64,000 nt of DNA from Pelomonas nitida (GTDB taxonomy: Bacteria; Pseudomonadota; Gammaproteobacteria; Burkholderiales; Burkholderiaceae_C), in NCBI RefSeq assembly GCF_043555975.1, contig NZ_JBIGIA010000004.1, positions 248,001 through 312,000 of the forward strand. Direction: 5' to 3'. The notes beneath the pieces are model-generated. The model had not been told where the DNA came from, searched no databases, and was given only the letters and a program-made list of their open reading frames with translations. Position 1 is the first letter of the stretch. Every line of letters starts with the position of its first letter. Below, in pieces: positions 7,585 through 15,663 of this stretch. A program made the position numbers and the translations under genes.

Positions 7585-9048
7585 TCAGGCCTGGCGCGGC
7601 TCGATGAGGCCCAGCAGCCAGCGGCGCAGCGCAAACAGCGCGGCGCCCGTGGCCAGGCTGCCCACGGCCAACTGCGTGAACAGCGTGGCGTACTGCGGGT
7701 TGGTCGTCAGCGGCGAGCCGTCCACCGGCTGCGCCACCATGCCGGAGAAGTCGCCTGCAAACAACGAGGCCAGGCCGGTGACCAGCATCCAGCTGCCCAT
7801 CATCACGCCCTGGTACTGGCGCGGGGCCAGCCGGCCGATCATGGCGTAGCCCACCGGCGAGATCAGCAGTTCGCCTACGCTCTGCAGCACGTAGCTGACG
7901 AACAGCCAGACGAAATCGGCGCGGCCGGTGGTCGGGTCGGCGAGCAGGATGCCCAGCGGCAGCGCCAGGAAGCCCAGGCCCATCAGCACCAGCGAGGCCG
8001 AGAACTGCGCGGGGATGTCCACCGGCCAGCCCTTGGCGCGCCAGCGCGCGAACACCGCCGCCAGCCACGGCCCGCCGATGACGATGCAGACCGTGTTGAT
8101 GTTCTGCACCCACTGCGGCGCGACGGGCATGCCCCAGACGCTCATCCAGACGTTGCCCACGGCGTACATCTGCAGCCCGTTGGGCGCCATCTGGTAGAGC
8201 GACCAGAACACCAGCGAGCCCAGCGTCAGCACCAGATAGGCCTGCATGCGGCGCTTCTCGTGCGCCACCTGGTGGCGGGCGGTCATGACCACCAGCGCCA
8301 CGCCCACCAGCGCGCACAGCCCCTTCATGCCGATGGCCGTGTCGCCCGGGTGCTGCAGCAGCCAGGCCAGCAACGGCACCAGGCCGGCCAGCACGGCGAT
8401 GCCGGCCGCGAAGCGCGCCCAAAACGCCGTGCCGCGCCGTTGCGAGAGCGGCGTGTCCCGGTCGGCCAGCGTGCGCCAGAAGATCAGCGCCAGCACGATC
8501 GCGCCCGCATTGCCCAGCGTGGCGAACCAGAAGATCGTGCTGTAGAGCTCTTCGAGCTGGTAGTGGCCGGCCACCGTGAACCCGACGAAGAAGCCCAGGT
8601 TCATGCCGGCGTAGTTCCACAGGAAAGCACCCTCGCGGCGTGCGTCCTCGGGCGCGAAGCGCTGCGTCAGCATCATGTTGATGCAGGTGACGTTGAGGCC
8701 GCTGCCGGTCAGAAACAGCGACAGGCCCCAGTACAGCCCGGCCAGCGAGCCGCCGGCAATGGCGCCGCAGCCCAGCACCTGCAGCAGCATGCCGCCGACG
8801 AAGAGATTGCGGTTGCTCAAGAAACGCCCGCCCAGGTAGCCGCCGAACAGGTGCAGCCCGTAGTTGAAGGCGCCGAACAGCCCCATCATCAGCGCGGCCT
8901 GTTCGTTGTTGAAGCCCATGCGGTGCGTGGCGTACAGCACCAGCGTGGACTGCAGCACCGCGAAGCCGAGCGTCGCAAAGATCTGGATGAGGAAGAGGAC
9001 GGCGGATCCCTCGGGGATGCCGGCGAGTCGTGGTTGGGCTTGGTTCAT
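7585..9048 (-). CDS. POT/PTR-type MFS transporter, atypical
   Basis: A 487-residue inner-membrane transporter with about 14 hydrophobic segments, similar in length and pattern to proton-coupled oligopeptide transporters. Supporting regions are YGLHLFGGYLGGR after helix 2, the FFVGFTVAG region, and the helix-10 region SVGELLISPVGYAMIGRLAP, which is close to the POT signature. Helix 1 reads LFLIQIFATLGFAV and lacks the ExxER motif that couples protons in classical members. Substrate and energy coupling are therefore uncertain. The ATG at 9046-9048 (MNQAQPRLAGIPEG) was chosen over longer frames whose extra residues look non-coding. It is followed on the same strand by the sugar-binding protein gene. 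Confidence 0.75.
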   Translation of the reverse strand: MNQAQPRLAGIPEGSAVLFLIQIFATLGFAVLQSTLVLYATHRMGFNNEQAALMMGLFGAFNYGLHLFGGYLGGRFLSNRNLFVGGMLLQVLGCGAIAGGSLAGLYWGLSLFLTGSGLNVTCINMMLTQRFAPEDARREGAFLWNYAGMNLGFFVGFTVAGHYQLEELYSTIFWFATLGNAGAIVLALIFWRTLADRDTPLSQRRGTAFWARFAAGIAVLAGLVPLLAWLLQHPGDTAIGMKGLCALVGVALVVMTARHQVAHEKRRMQAYLVLTLGSLVFWSLYQMAPNGLQMYAVGNVWMSVWGMPVAPQWVQNINTVCIVIGGPWLAAVFARWRAKGWPVDIPAQFSASLVLMGLGFLALPLGILLADPTTGRADFVWLFVSYVLQSVGELLISPVGYAMIGRLAPRQYQGVMMGSWMLVTGLASLFAGDFSGMVAQPVDGSPLTTNPQYATLFTQLAVGSLATGAALFALRRWLLGLIEPRQA

Positions 9049-9372
9049 GGGGCGGCGATTGTCCCGGCTGCGCAACCCACTTGAGGCCATGCGCTGCGCG
9101 AAGCACGGCAGGCGCGCCGCAGCGCGGTGTGACGGCGGCGACCTTGGGTGCCCACGGGGTTGTCTGCCGCGCGCCATGGGCGGGATGGGGCGTCACCCGC
9201 GCATCGAGTGCGGGCCGATGCACCGCGCGGGCCGATGCACGTTTTGCGGCGCCGGCTCAATAATCAGTCTGGTTTTGCATCCTCGTGCATGCGAGTTCGC
9301 TGCTGGCGGCTTGCGCAAGGTGGAGCAGCGGCGGTGCCGAGGCTCCTGTCCCATGTCAACTGGAGACCTCTG
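9049..9372. other. Gene-free divergent intergenic region with a 14-bp direct repeat
   Basis: The region lies between the divergent transporter and lipoprotein genes. It contains two exact copies of GCGGGCCGATGCAC at 9210-9223 and 9227-9240 (17-bp period), just before an AT-rich patch (CTCAATAATC, about 9255-9264). This could be a tandem operator next to a promoter or simply a local duplication. No gene, riboswitch or convincing -35/-10 pair was seen. Confidence 0.4.
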
Positions 9373-9930
9373 ATGCAGAAGATTCTTTCCACCGCGACGT
9401 GCCTGCTCGGCGTTGCCGCTGCCACGCTGCTGGGCGCTTGTGCCAGCAAGGCGCCCGCCCCCGCGTTCAGCCAGGACGGCTTGCCAGACACGGTGAAGGT
9501 GCCGGCCGGCCACCGGGTCGTGCTGGAGACCGTGGGTGTGGGTGAGATCACGTATGAATGTCGGGCGAAGGCGAACGATTCGGCAGCGTTCGAGTGGGCG
9601 TTCGTCGGCCCGCGAGCCGACCTGAATGGCCGCGACGGCAAGAAGCTCGGCACCTACTACGGCCCGCCGGCCACCTGGGCGTCGGCCGACGGCTCGCGCA
9701 TCACCGGCACACAGGTCGCGGTATCGCCAGCCAAGGCGGGCAGCATTCCGTTGCAGTTGGTCAAGGCCAATCCGGCCACCGGCAGCGGCGCGATGACTGG
9801 CGTGAGCTTCGTGCAGCGTGTGGCTACCGTGGGCGGTGTGGCGCCGGCCCTGCCGTGCGATGCCGCCGGTGCGGGCCGCAAGGAAGTGGTCAAGTACCAG
9901 GCCGACTACATCTTCTGGAAGCCGGCCTGA
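9373..9930 (+). CDS. DUF3455 lipoprotein
   Basis: A 185-residue exported protein with a lipoprotein leader (AAATLLGACAS; Cys about residue 22). The mature part matches the DUF3455 pattern: VPAGHRVVLETVGVGEITYECR near the start, then WAFVGPRADLNGRDGKKLG, YYGPPATWASADGS, a central LQLVKANP stretch, and the terminal KYQADYIFWKP. The function of the family is unknown; members are usually single exported proteins of about 160-190 residues. The ATG at 9373 follows TGGAGACCTCTG, which supplies a GGAG Shine-Dalgarno. A strong hairpin starts 9 bases after the stop, so the gene is probably monocistronic. Confidence 0.82.
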   Translation: MQKILSTATCLLGVAAATLLGACASKAPAPAFSQDGLPDTVKVPAGHRVVLETVGVGEITYECRAKANDSAAFEWAFVGPRADLNGRDGKKLGTYYGPPATWASADGSRITGTQVAVSPAKAGSIPLQLVKANPATGSGAMTGVSFVQRVATVGGVAPALPCDAAGAGRKEVVKYQADYIFWKPA

Positions 9931-9939
9931 GCCCCGCCC

Positions 9940-9982
9940 GCGAACTCGGCGCTCGCGCAGTCGCAGGCGTCGCCGAGTTCGC
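9940..9982 (+). terminator. Strong hairpin after DUF3455 gene
   Basis: The arms 9940-9951 and 9971-9982 (CGAACTCGGCG / CGCCGAGTTCG plus one flanking G-C pair) are perfectly complementary with a 19-base loop. It lies between two convergent genes and could stop transcription from either side. There is no T-tract. Confidence 0.55.
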
Positions 9983-10127
9983 AGGATCGACCGGCCTGTG
10001 GCCGCCCTTGTCCGGCGGGCGCGATGGCGGTGGCCATGGTGGGGCCGAGTCCCCCGTGGGCCCCGCCGTTGGCACCTGCCGGCATCAAGGCCACCGGCTG
10101 CCGCCGGGCGGCATCACCGCCGCGTGA

Positions 10128-11069
10128 TCAGCCGCTTGGCAAGCCCCAGCCAAAGGGGTCGTCTGGCCGGATCAGCAGGACCGCCTCCGCGCTGATGAAG
10201 GCCTGACCACGGATCGTGGGCACGATGGCGTTGCTGCCGAGCTCGTACCAGCCCTCGAACACGCTGCCGATGACGCTGGCCTGGCGCCACACCTGGCCGG
10301 GTTGCAGCTGGCCGGCCGCCGCCAGGCAGGCCAGCTTGGCACTGGTGCCGGTGCCGCAGGGCGAGCGGTCGTACTGGCGGCCGGGGCACAGCACGAAGCT
10401 GCGGCTGTCGGCCAGCGCCGGGTCGGCGTCGGCGAACAGCTCGATGTGGTCGATGACGGCGCCTCCCGCGCCGCGCCAGCCCTGGGCCCGCAGCGCGTCC
10501 CCCACCATCGCGGCGTACTCGGTCAGCGCGTGGACGTTGCCGGGTGCGATGTCCTGCCCGTGGTCGGCGCACAGGAAAAACCAGTTGCCGCCCCAGGCGA
10601 TGTCGCCGGTGACGACCTGGCCCGTCGGCAGCGTGACGGCCACGTCGGTTGCCAGCCGGTAGGCGGCCACGTTGCGCACGCTGACCCGGCCGTCGTCGTG
10701 CAGCGTGGCGGTCACGTCGCCCACCGGCGTCTCGATGACATGTTTGCCCGGCTGCAGCCGCCCCAGGTGGGCCAGCGTGGCGACCAGGCCGATGGTGCCG
10801 TGGCCGCACATGCCGAGATAGCCGGTGTTGTTGAAGAAGATGACACCGGCGGCGTGCGCCGGGTGTTGCGGCGCGCAGAGCAGGGCGCCCACGAGCACCT
10901 CGCTGCCGCGTGGCTCCAGCAGCGTGGCGCGGCGGTAGCGGTCGTGCGTGTCGCGCAGCAGCGCCAGCCGCTCGTCCATGGGGCCGGTGCCGAGGTCCGG
11001 GAAGCCGTCGAGGACGACGCGGGTGGGCTCGCCGCCGGTGTGCGAGTCGATGACGTGGATGCGGTTCAT
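10128..11069 (-). CDS. 4-hydroxyproline 2-epimerase (proline racemase family)
   Basis: Interconverts trans-4-hydroxy-L-proline and cis-4-hydroxy-D-proline, the first step of bacterial hydroxyproline breakdown. The 313-residue product has the conserved family start (DSHTGGEPTRVV). Two catalytic cysteines sit in MCGHGTIG (Cys88) and SPCGTGTSAK (Cys238). Two Cys rather than Cys/Thr excludes the dehydratase branch; length and context favour epimerase over proline racemase. The start overlaps the stop of the upstream DapA-like gene as ATGA (11066-11069), so the two are translationally coupled. The partner fits pyrroline-4-hydroxy-2-carboxylate deaminase, a later step of the same route. The D-hydroxyproline dehydrogenase and the final semialdehyde dehydrogenase genes are not in the window. 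Confidence 0.85.
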   Translation of the reverse strand: MNRIHVIDSHTGGEPTRVVLDGFPDLGTGPMDERLALLRDTHDRYRRATLLEPRGSEVLVGALLCAPQHPAHAAGVIFFNNTGYLGMCGHGTIGLVATLAHLGRLQPGKHVIETPVGDVTATLHDDGRVSVRNVAAYRLATDVAVTLPTGQVVTGDIAWGGNWFFLCADHGQDIAPGNVHALTEYAAMVGDALRAQGWRGAGGAVIDHIELFADADPALADSRSFVLCPGRQYDRSPCGTGTSAKLACLAAAGQLQPGQVWRQASVIGSVFEGWYELGSNAIVPTIRGQAFISAEAVLLIRPDDPFGWGLPSG

Positions 11070-11970
11070 GGCTGGGACTGCCAGGCGGCAGGCCGGGTCT
11101 CCAGCGCCCGCGCGACGAGCGCTTCCACGCGCTGCCGCTCCGCGCCCACCAGCGGCAGCCGCGGTCGGCGCATGTGCTCGCTGCCCACGCCCACCAGCGC
11201 ATCGATGAGCTTGAGGTTCTGCACCAGCTTGGTCGACACGTCCAGGTGCAGCAGCGGAGTCAGCCAGCGGTGCAGCGCGCGGGCCTCGTCCCAGCGGCCG
11301 GCCTGCATCAGCTCGAACATGGCCACCGTTTCGCGCGGGAAGGCGCAGCCCACGCCGGCCAGCAGCCCAGCGCCAGGCCCTCGAAACCCAGGTCGTCCAC
11401 GCCCATGAACAGCCGGTAGCGGTCGCCCAGCAGGTTGCGCAGGTCGGTGATGCGGGTCACGTCGCCGCTGCTCTCCTTGATGGCGGCGATGTGCTCGCAG
11501 TCGGCCAGTTCGGCGAAGTGCTCGGGCTTGAGGTCCACGCGGTAGGCCACCGGGTTGTTGTAGACCATCAGCGGGCGCTGCGCGGCGCCGGCGTAGGCGC
11601 GCACATTGGCCATGGCTTCGCGTGCGTCGGCCACGTAGATGAGGGACGGCATGACCATGTAGCCGGCCACGCCCAGCGCGTTGGCGCCTTCGATGAAGCG
11701 CAGGGCCTCGCGCGTGCTGGGCTCGGACACCGTGGCCAGCACCGGCACGCGGCCGCCGGCGGCGTCCAGCGCGCAGCGCGTCACGGCCAGCTTCTCGTCC
11801 AGCGTCAGCGTGCTGGCTTCGCCCAGCGAGCCGCAGCACACCACGCCGTGGATGCCGTTGCGGATCTGGAAGTCGATGTGCCGGGCGGTGCCGGCGAAGT
11901 CCAGGCTCTCATCGGCATGGAACTTGGTGGTGACGGCAGGGAAGATGCCGCGCCAGGAAACGGGGTGCAT
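11066..11970 (-). pseudogene. DapA-family aldolase/deaminase gene with frameshift (probable Pyr4H2C deaminase)
   Basis: A dihydrodipicolinate-synthase-family gene. With the hydroxyproline epimerase next to it, the likely product is pyrroline-4-hydroxy-2-carboxylate deaminase. Frame 1 (start 11970) reads RGIFPAVTTKFHADESLD, the GSLGEASTLT loop, the YNNPVAYR motif and the Schiff-base lysine region IAAIKESSGD, then goes out of frame after GLALG. The remainder continues in another frame from about 11370 as AGVGCAFPRETVAMFELM to the end at 11066. The shift maps to about 11358-11372, where GGCTGCTGGC looks like GGCTGGCTGGC lacking one G. A few codons of the usual AVGW segment may also be missing. 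It is either a genuine inactivating deletion or a sequencing error. Confidence 0.75.
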
Positions 11971-12030
11971 GCTAGGGCTCCGGTGCAGTGGAGCCTGATG
12001 TTCGCCGATCGGGTCGGCGGCCGGGGAGTG

Positions 12031-13755
12031 TCAAAAGCTGGCCCAGTCGTCGTCGCCGGCTGGCGGCGCGGCGGGCCGGGCCTGCGGTGCCGGCGCCGGG
12101 CGAGGCTGGCTGGTGGCGCTGGCTGCAGGCGCCGGGCGTGGCTGCGGTGGGCGTGCCGTGCGTGCGGGGCGAGGAGCCGGCGCACGCGGCGCGGCGGCCG
12201 GGCTGGCATGGTCGAGCTTGAAGGCGGCGACCGTCGTGGCCAGCTGGTCGGCCTGCACGCGCAGGCTCTCGGCCGCAGCGGCGCTTTCCTCCACCAGGGC
12301 GGCGTTCTGCTGCGTGACCTGGTCGAGCTGGCTGACGGCCTCGCCGATCTGGCTGATGCCCTTGGCCTGCTCGCCGCTGGCGGTGCTGATCTCGCTGATG
12401 AGGTCAGCCACCCGCCGCACCTGGCCCACCACATCGTTCATCGTGCGACCGGCCTCGCCGACCAGCGTGTTGCCGTTCTCGACGCGCTCCACGCTGGCGC
12501 CGATCAGCGCCTTGATCTCGCGCGCGGCCTCGGCGGAGCGCTGCGCCAGCAGGCGCACCTCGCCGGCCACGACAGCAAAGCCGCGCCCCTGCTCGCCGGC
12601 CCGCGCGGCCTCGACGGCGGCGTTCAGCGCCAGGATGTTGGTCTGGAAGGCGATGCCGTCGATGGTGCCGATGATGTCGGCGATCTTGCGCGAGCTCTGC
12701 GTGATCTGCTCCATGGTGTCGACGACCTGGCCCATGACCTGCCCGCCGCTCGCGGCGACGCGGGCGGCGTTGTCGGCGAGCTGGTTGGCCTGGCGGGCCG
12801 TGTCGGTGTTGTGGTTGACCGTCGCGCTCAGTTCTTCCATCGACGCGGCGGTCTGCTGCAGGCTGCTGGCCTGCTCTTCGGTGCGCTGGCTGAGGTCGGC
12901 ATTGCCCTGAGCGATCTGGCCGCTGGCGGTGGCCACGCTCTCCGCGTTGCCGCGCACCGTGGCGACCACGCTGACCAGGGCATCGTTCATGCGCTGCAGC
13001 GCGGCCAGCAATTGGCCGGCTTCGTCCCGGCGGTCGGTTGCGAGTTGCAGGCGCAGGTCGCCCGCTGCGACGGTTTCCGCGGCTTCCACGGCCTGGCGGA
13101 TCGGGCTCACGACGGAGCGCGCGATCAGCACCGCCAGCGCCGCGCCGGCCAGCGCCGCCATGATGGCGGCGATCAACAGGTTCAGGGAAGCGGAGTCCAC
13201 CGAGCGGCCAGCCTTTTCTGCGGCCGCATGCATGAGCTCCTTCTGAAATTCGACGAGTGCTTCCAGTGCGGAAAAGTACTGCTGCTGCGCCGCTTGTGTC
13301 TCGCTGAGCAGCAGGTCGCGGGCCGCATCGCGCTGGTCGCGCTTGGCCAGGTCGATGACGCGCTGCGTGGAGGCGCTGTAGGGGGCCCGGCTGTCGGACG
13401 CTGCCGTCAGCAGCTTGATGCCTCGCTCGGAGGTGATGCTTGCCTTCAGCTTGTCGAACAGATCGACCGTGCTTTTGCGGTTGGCCGCGATGCTGTCGAT
13501 CTCCTTCTTGATGGCGTCGGGATCGGTCAGCATCGCAATGTTGCGCACGGCGCGGGCGGTGCTGCTGACGTTGTCCTTGATCAGATGCAACTGCTCGACC
13601 TTCACCATGCGGTCGTCGACCATCAGGTCCAGTTCCGCGTTGATGTTGATCATCTCGAAGCGCGCGTAGACGGCAATCAGGATGCTGAACGCGATGGTGA
13701 TGGCAAATGCCAGCCCGAGGCGTTGACCGATGCGCAGGTTGGTGAGCACATGCAC
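12031..13755 (-). CDS. Methyl-accepting chemotaxis protein (Tsr/Tar type)
   Basis: Inner-membrane chemoreceptor of 574 residues. Transmembrane segment 1 spans about residues 11-31, followed by a four-helix-bundle periplasmic sensor and transmembrane segment 2 at about 187-210. A HAMP domain follows (SVVSPIRQAVEAAETVAAGDL). The long signalling coiled coil includes the invariant hairpin DIIGTIDGIAFQTNILALNA and VVAGEVRLLAQRSAEAAREI. A Pro/Ala/Arg-rich linker leads to the C-terminal DDDWASF, which resembles the NWETF-type pentapeptide that tethers CheR/CheB. The GTG at 13755 was preferred because GGGAGA lies six bases upstream; longer in-frame extensions look non-coding. No che genes are nearby, so it feeds a pathway encoded elsewhere. 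The ligand is unknown. Confidence 0.92.
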   Translation of the reverse strand: MHVLTNLRIGQRLGLAFAITIAFSILIAVYARFEMININAELDLMVDDRMVKVEQLHLIKDNVSSTARAVRNIAMLTDPDAIKKEIDSIAANRKSTVDLFDKLKASITSERGIKLLTAASDSRAPYSASTQRVIDLAKRDQRDAARDLLLSETQAAQQQYFSALEALVEFQKELMHAAAEKAGRSVDSASLNLLIAAIMAALAGAALAVLIARSVVSPIRQAVEAAETVAAGDLRLQLATDRRDEAGQLLAALQRMNDALVSVVATVRGNAESVATASGQIAQGNADLSQRTEEQASSLQQTAASMEELSATVNHNTDTARQANQLADNAARVAASGGQVMGQVVDTMEQITQSSRKIADIIGTIDGIAFQTNILALNAAVEAARAGEQGRGFAVVAGEVRLLAQRSAEAAREIKALIGASVERVENGNTLVGEAGRTMNDVVGQVRRVADLISEISTASGEQAKGISQIGEAVSQLDQVTQQNAALVEESAAAAESLRVQADQLATTVAAFKLDHASPAAAPRAPAPRPARTARPPQPRPAPAASATSQPRPAPAPQARPAAPPAGDDDWASF

Positions 13756-13916
13756 GTTGAGTCTCCCTGTGATGCCACGGGCGTGACGCCATGGCTGTGT
13801 GCCGCGTCGTCGAGGCGCTGTGTTGGCAGACAGGACGCTAGCCGCTAACCGCGCGATGCGCAAGGCGTCTGGCTGTGGGAGGATGCCGGCGTACGAGGTC
13901 GATGCGAAGTACGGAC

Positions 13917-14486
13917 ATGACTGATCACCTGGGTCAACAGATGCTGCAGCTGGTGGCGCAGCCACCCGAGCCTGGCTGCACCGTGAGCCCGCGCCCGCAG
14001 GACGACGCCTCGCGCGCCATCGAGGCTGCCGCCACCAAGGCGGCGCTCGCCGCCGGCACGCTGGCGCTGCCTGCCGGCCCGCTGGGCTGGGCCACCATTG
14101 CCCCGGAGATGATGGCCGTCTGGCACATCCAGCGCCAGCTCGTGGCCGACATCGCCGCCCTCTATGGCCGCAGCGCCGAGCTGGGGCCGGCGCAGATGAT
14201 GTGGTGCCTGTTCCGCCACACGGCCGCACAGGCCTTGCGGGATCTGTCGGTGCGGGTCGGCGAGCGCATCATCGTGCGCCCGGCGGCCCAGGCGTTGCTG
14301 CAGCGCGTCGCTGCGGCGGTGGGCGTGCATGTCGGCAAGCAGGCGGCCGGGCGCGTGCTGTCGCGCTGGGTGCCGCTGGTCGGCGCGGCGGGCGTGGGGG
14401 CCTATGCGTGGTGGGACACGCGCCAGGTCGGCCGCGCGGCGCTGCAGCTGTTCGAGCGGGACATGGTCATCGACAACCCGGTGTGA
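13917..14486 (+). CDS. EcsC-like protein of unknown function
   Basis: A 189-residue protein, Ala-rich and amphipathic rather than clearly membrane-spanning. Segments LPAGPLGWATIAPEMM and WHIQRQLVADIAALYG resemble the EcsC family core, where a glycine-rich stretch is followed by a helix ending in IA..YG. The C-terminal RWVPLVGAAGVGAYAWWDT..VGRAALQLF also fits that family. The product is shorter than typical EcsC proteins, and the role of the family is poorly understood. Two starts are possible, ATG 13902 and ATG 13917, and neither has an ideal Shine-Dalgarno. The exonuclease-fold gene begins 33 bases after the stop on the same strand, so the two may be co-transcribed. Confidence 0.5.
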   Translation: MTDHLGQQMLQLVAQPPEPGCTVSPRPQDDASRAIEAAATKAALAAGTLALPAGPLGWATIAPEMMAVWHIQRQLVADIAALYGRSAELGPAQMMWCLFRHTAAQALRDLSVRVGERIIVRPAAQALLQRVAAAVGVHVGKQAAGRVLSRWVPLVGAAGVGAYAWWDTRQVGRAALQLFERDMVIDNPV

Positions 14487-14518
14487 CTTCCCGCCGCCGG
14501 CCTGACACACTCGGGCCG

Positions 14519-15016
14519 ATGGACGAGTTGCCCACCATCCTGGACGTCGAAGCCTCGGGCTTCGGGCGGGGCAGCTATCCCATCGAAATTGGCTACAGCG
14601 CCGGCGACGGCGCGCTTTTCTGCGCGCTCATCCGGCCCGAGCCCGACTGGCTGCATTGGGACGAACGCGCCGAGGCGCTGCACGGCATCCACCGCGAGTT
14701 GCTGCGCAGGCACGGCAAGCCGGCGCGCTGGATGGCCGAGCAGCTCAACACCCGGCTGCGCGGCCAGACGGTGTTCTGCGACGGCTGGGGCCATGACTAC
14801 AGCTGGATCAGCCGGTTGTACGACGCGGTGGCGATGCGCCCGGGCTTCAAGCTGGACGATCTGCGCCGCCTGCTCACGGAGGGCGAGGCCCAGCGCTGGA
14901 AATCGGTCACCGAGGCCGTGCGCGCCCGCCAGCAGCTCCAGCGCCACCGGGCCAGCAGCGATGCGCGCGTGCTGCAGCTGGCCCTGGGCGAGGTGAAGGC
15001 GGGCGTGGGCTGTTGA
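14519..15016 (+). CDS. DEDD-type 3'-5' exonuclease-fold protein
   Basis: A 165-residue protein with the RNase H-like exonuclease signature. The ExoI motif is in ILDVEASGFG (Asp and Glu). An ExoII-like motif is in CDGWGHDYSWISRLYDA. An ExoIII-like His-x4-Asp is in HRASSDARVLQLA near the C-terminus. Together these supply the four acidic residues that hold two catalytic metal ions, as in the DnaQ/oligoribonuclease superfamily. The substrate (DNA or RNA) cannot be told from the sequence. It is compact, with no extra domain. The gene lies 33 bases after the EcsC-like gene and is followed by palindromic element A. Confidence 0.7.
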   Translation: MDELPTILDVEASGFGRGSYPIEIGYSAGDGALFCALIRPEPDWLHWDERAEALHGIHRELLRRHGKPARWMAEQLNTRLRGQTVFCDGWGHDYSWISRLYDAVAMRPGFKLDDLRRLLTEGEAQRWKSVTEAVRARQQLQRHRASSDARVLQLALGEVKAGVGC

Positions 15017-15072
15017 GTGCGTGGCCTGTGTTGGATTGCTTTTGCGAAGCGCCTTTTGACCCGATGCCGAGT

Positions 15073-15550
15073 TGCCGGGAGTCCGCCCCCGCGGGCGGGT
15101 AACTTTTCTCTGACGCGCCAGAGAAAAGTCACCAAAAGAGGAGCGCTCAATGCAATCCGCACGCCAGCGGGATGACGCGCTCGCGTTGCCCGAACTGGGC
15201 CGCACGCCGACGCGAGCCGCTGCGCTCTCGCCCACCACTTGTTCAGGCCAAGACAGCTCGGACCAGCACCCCGCCGAACGCGCGGCTGCACGCCGGCGCC
15301 GCATTGGGCTGTTTTGGTGAGCCCTGCGTGCAGCCGCGCGTCGGACGGGCAGGTGCGGCGATGAGGCGCGCTCGTGACAAGTCAGACGCGAGAGCGCAGC
15401 GGTTCGCTTCGCTGCACAACGCTGCTGGATGTTTTCGCGCGCCGCTGAAGGCGTCGCCGCGATGGTGGGCGGTTCAGGGCCTCTTCTTTGGTGACTTTCT
15501 TCCGGCCCCGCAGAAGAAAGCTACCCCGCCGCCCGGCGGGGCTCCCGGCA
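15073..15550. repeat. Palindromic element A: inverted pair of a dispersed intergenic repeat
   Basis: A roughly 480-bp region that is a large, imperfect inverted repeat centred near 15310. The outer ends are TGCCGGGA (15073-15080) and TCCCGGCA (15543-15550). Two inner arm pairs are exact over 15 bases: 15217-15231 with 15388-15402, and 15279-15293 with 15326-15340. All share the same centre. Each arm carries a small hairpin of the form ACTTTTCT...AGAAAAGT followed by a purine-rich CACCAAAAGAGG. The region occupies most of the 650-base gene-free gap between two convergent genes. Open frames inside it look spurious. The same unit recurs at 23583 and 41163-41734. Confidence 0.85.
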
Positions 15551-15663
15551 ATGCACCGCGCACGCGCCTGCCCTGCCAAGAGATCAGTAGGTTGAGCTGG
15601 GCAGCGCGAACCCCAAACGGTGCACGACGTGATCAACCGTGGAGTTATGCAGACCGCGTGCCC

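Noticed and set aside
15160..15660. Several 70-110-codon open frames within element A, and similar ones in elements B and C
   Set aside because: They arise from the palindromic repeat itself. The peptides (for example those containing KKVTKEE or KKVGKEG) change frame between copies and have no ribosome sites.
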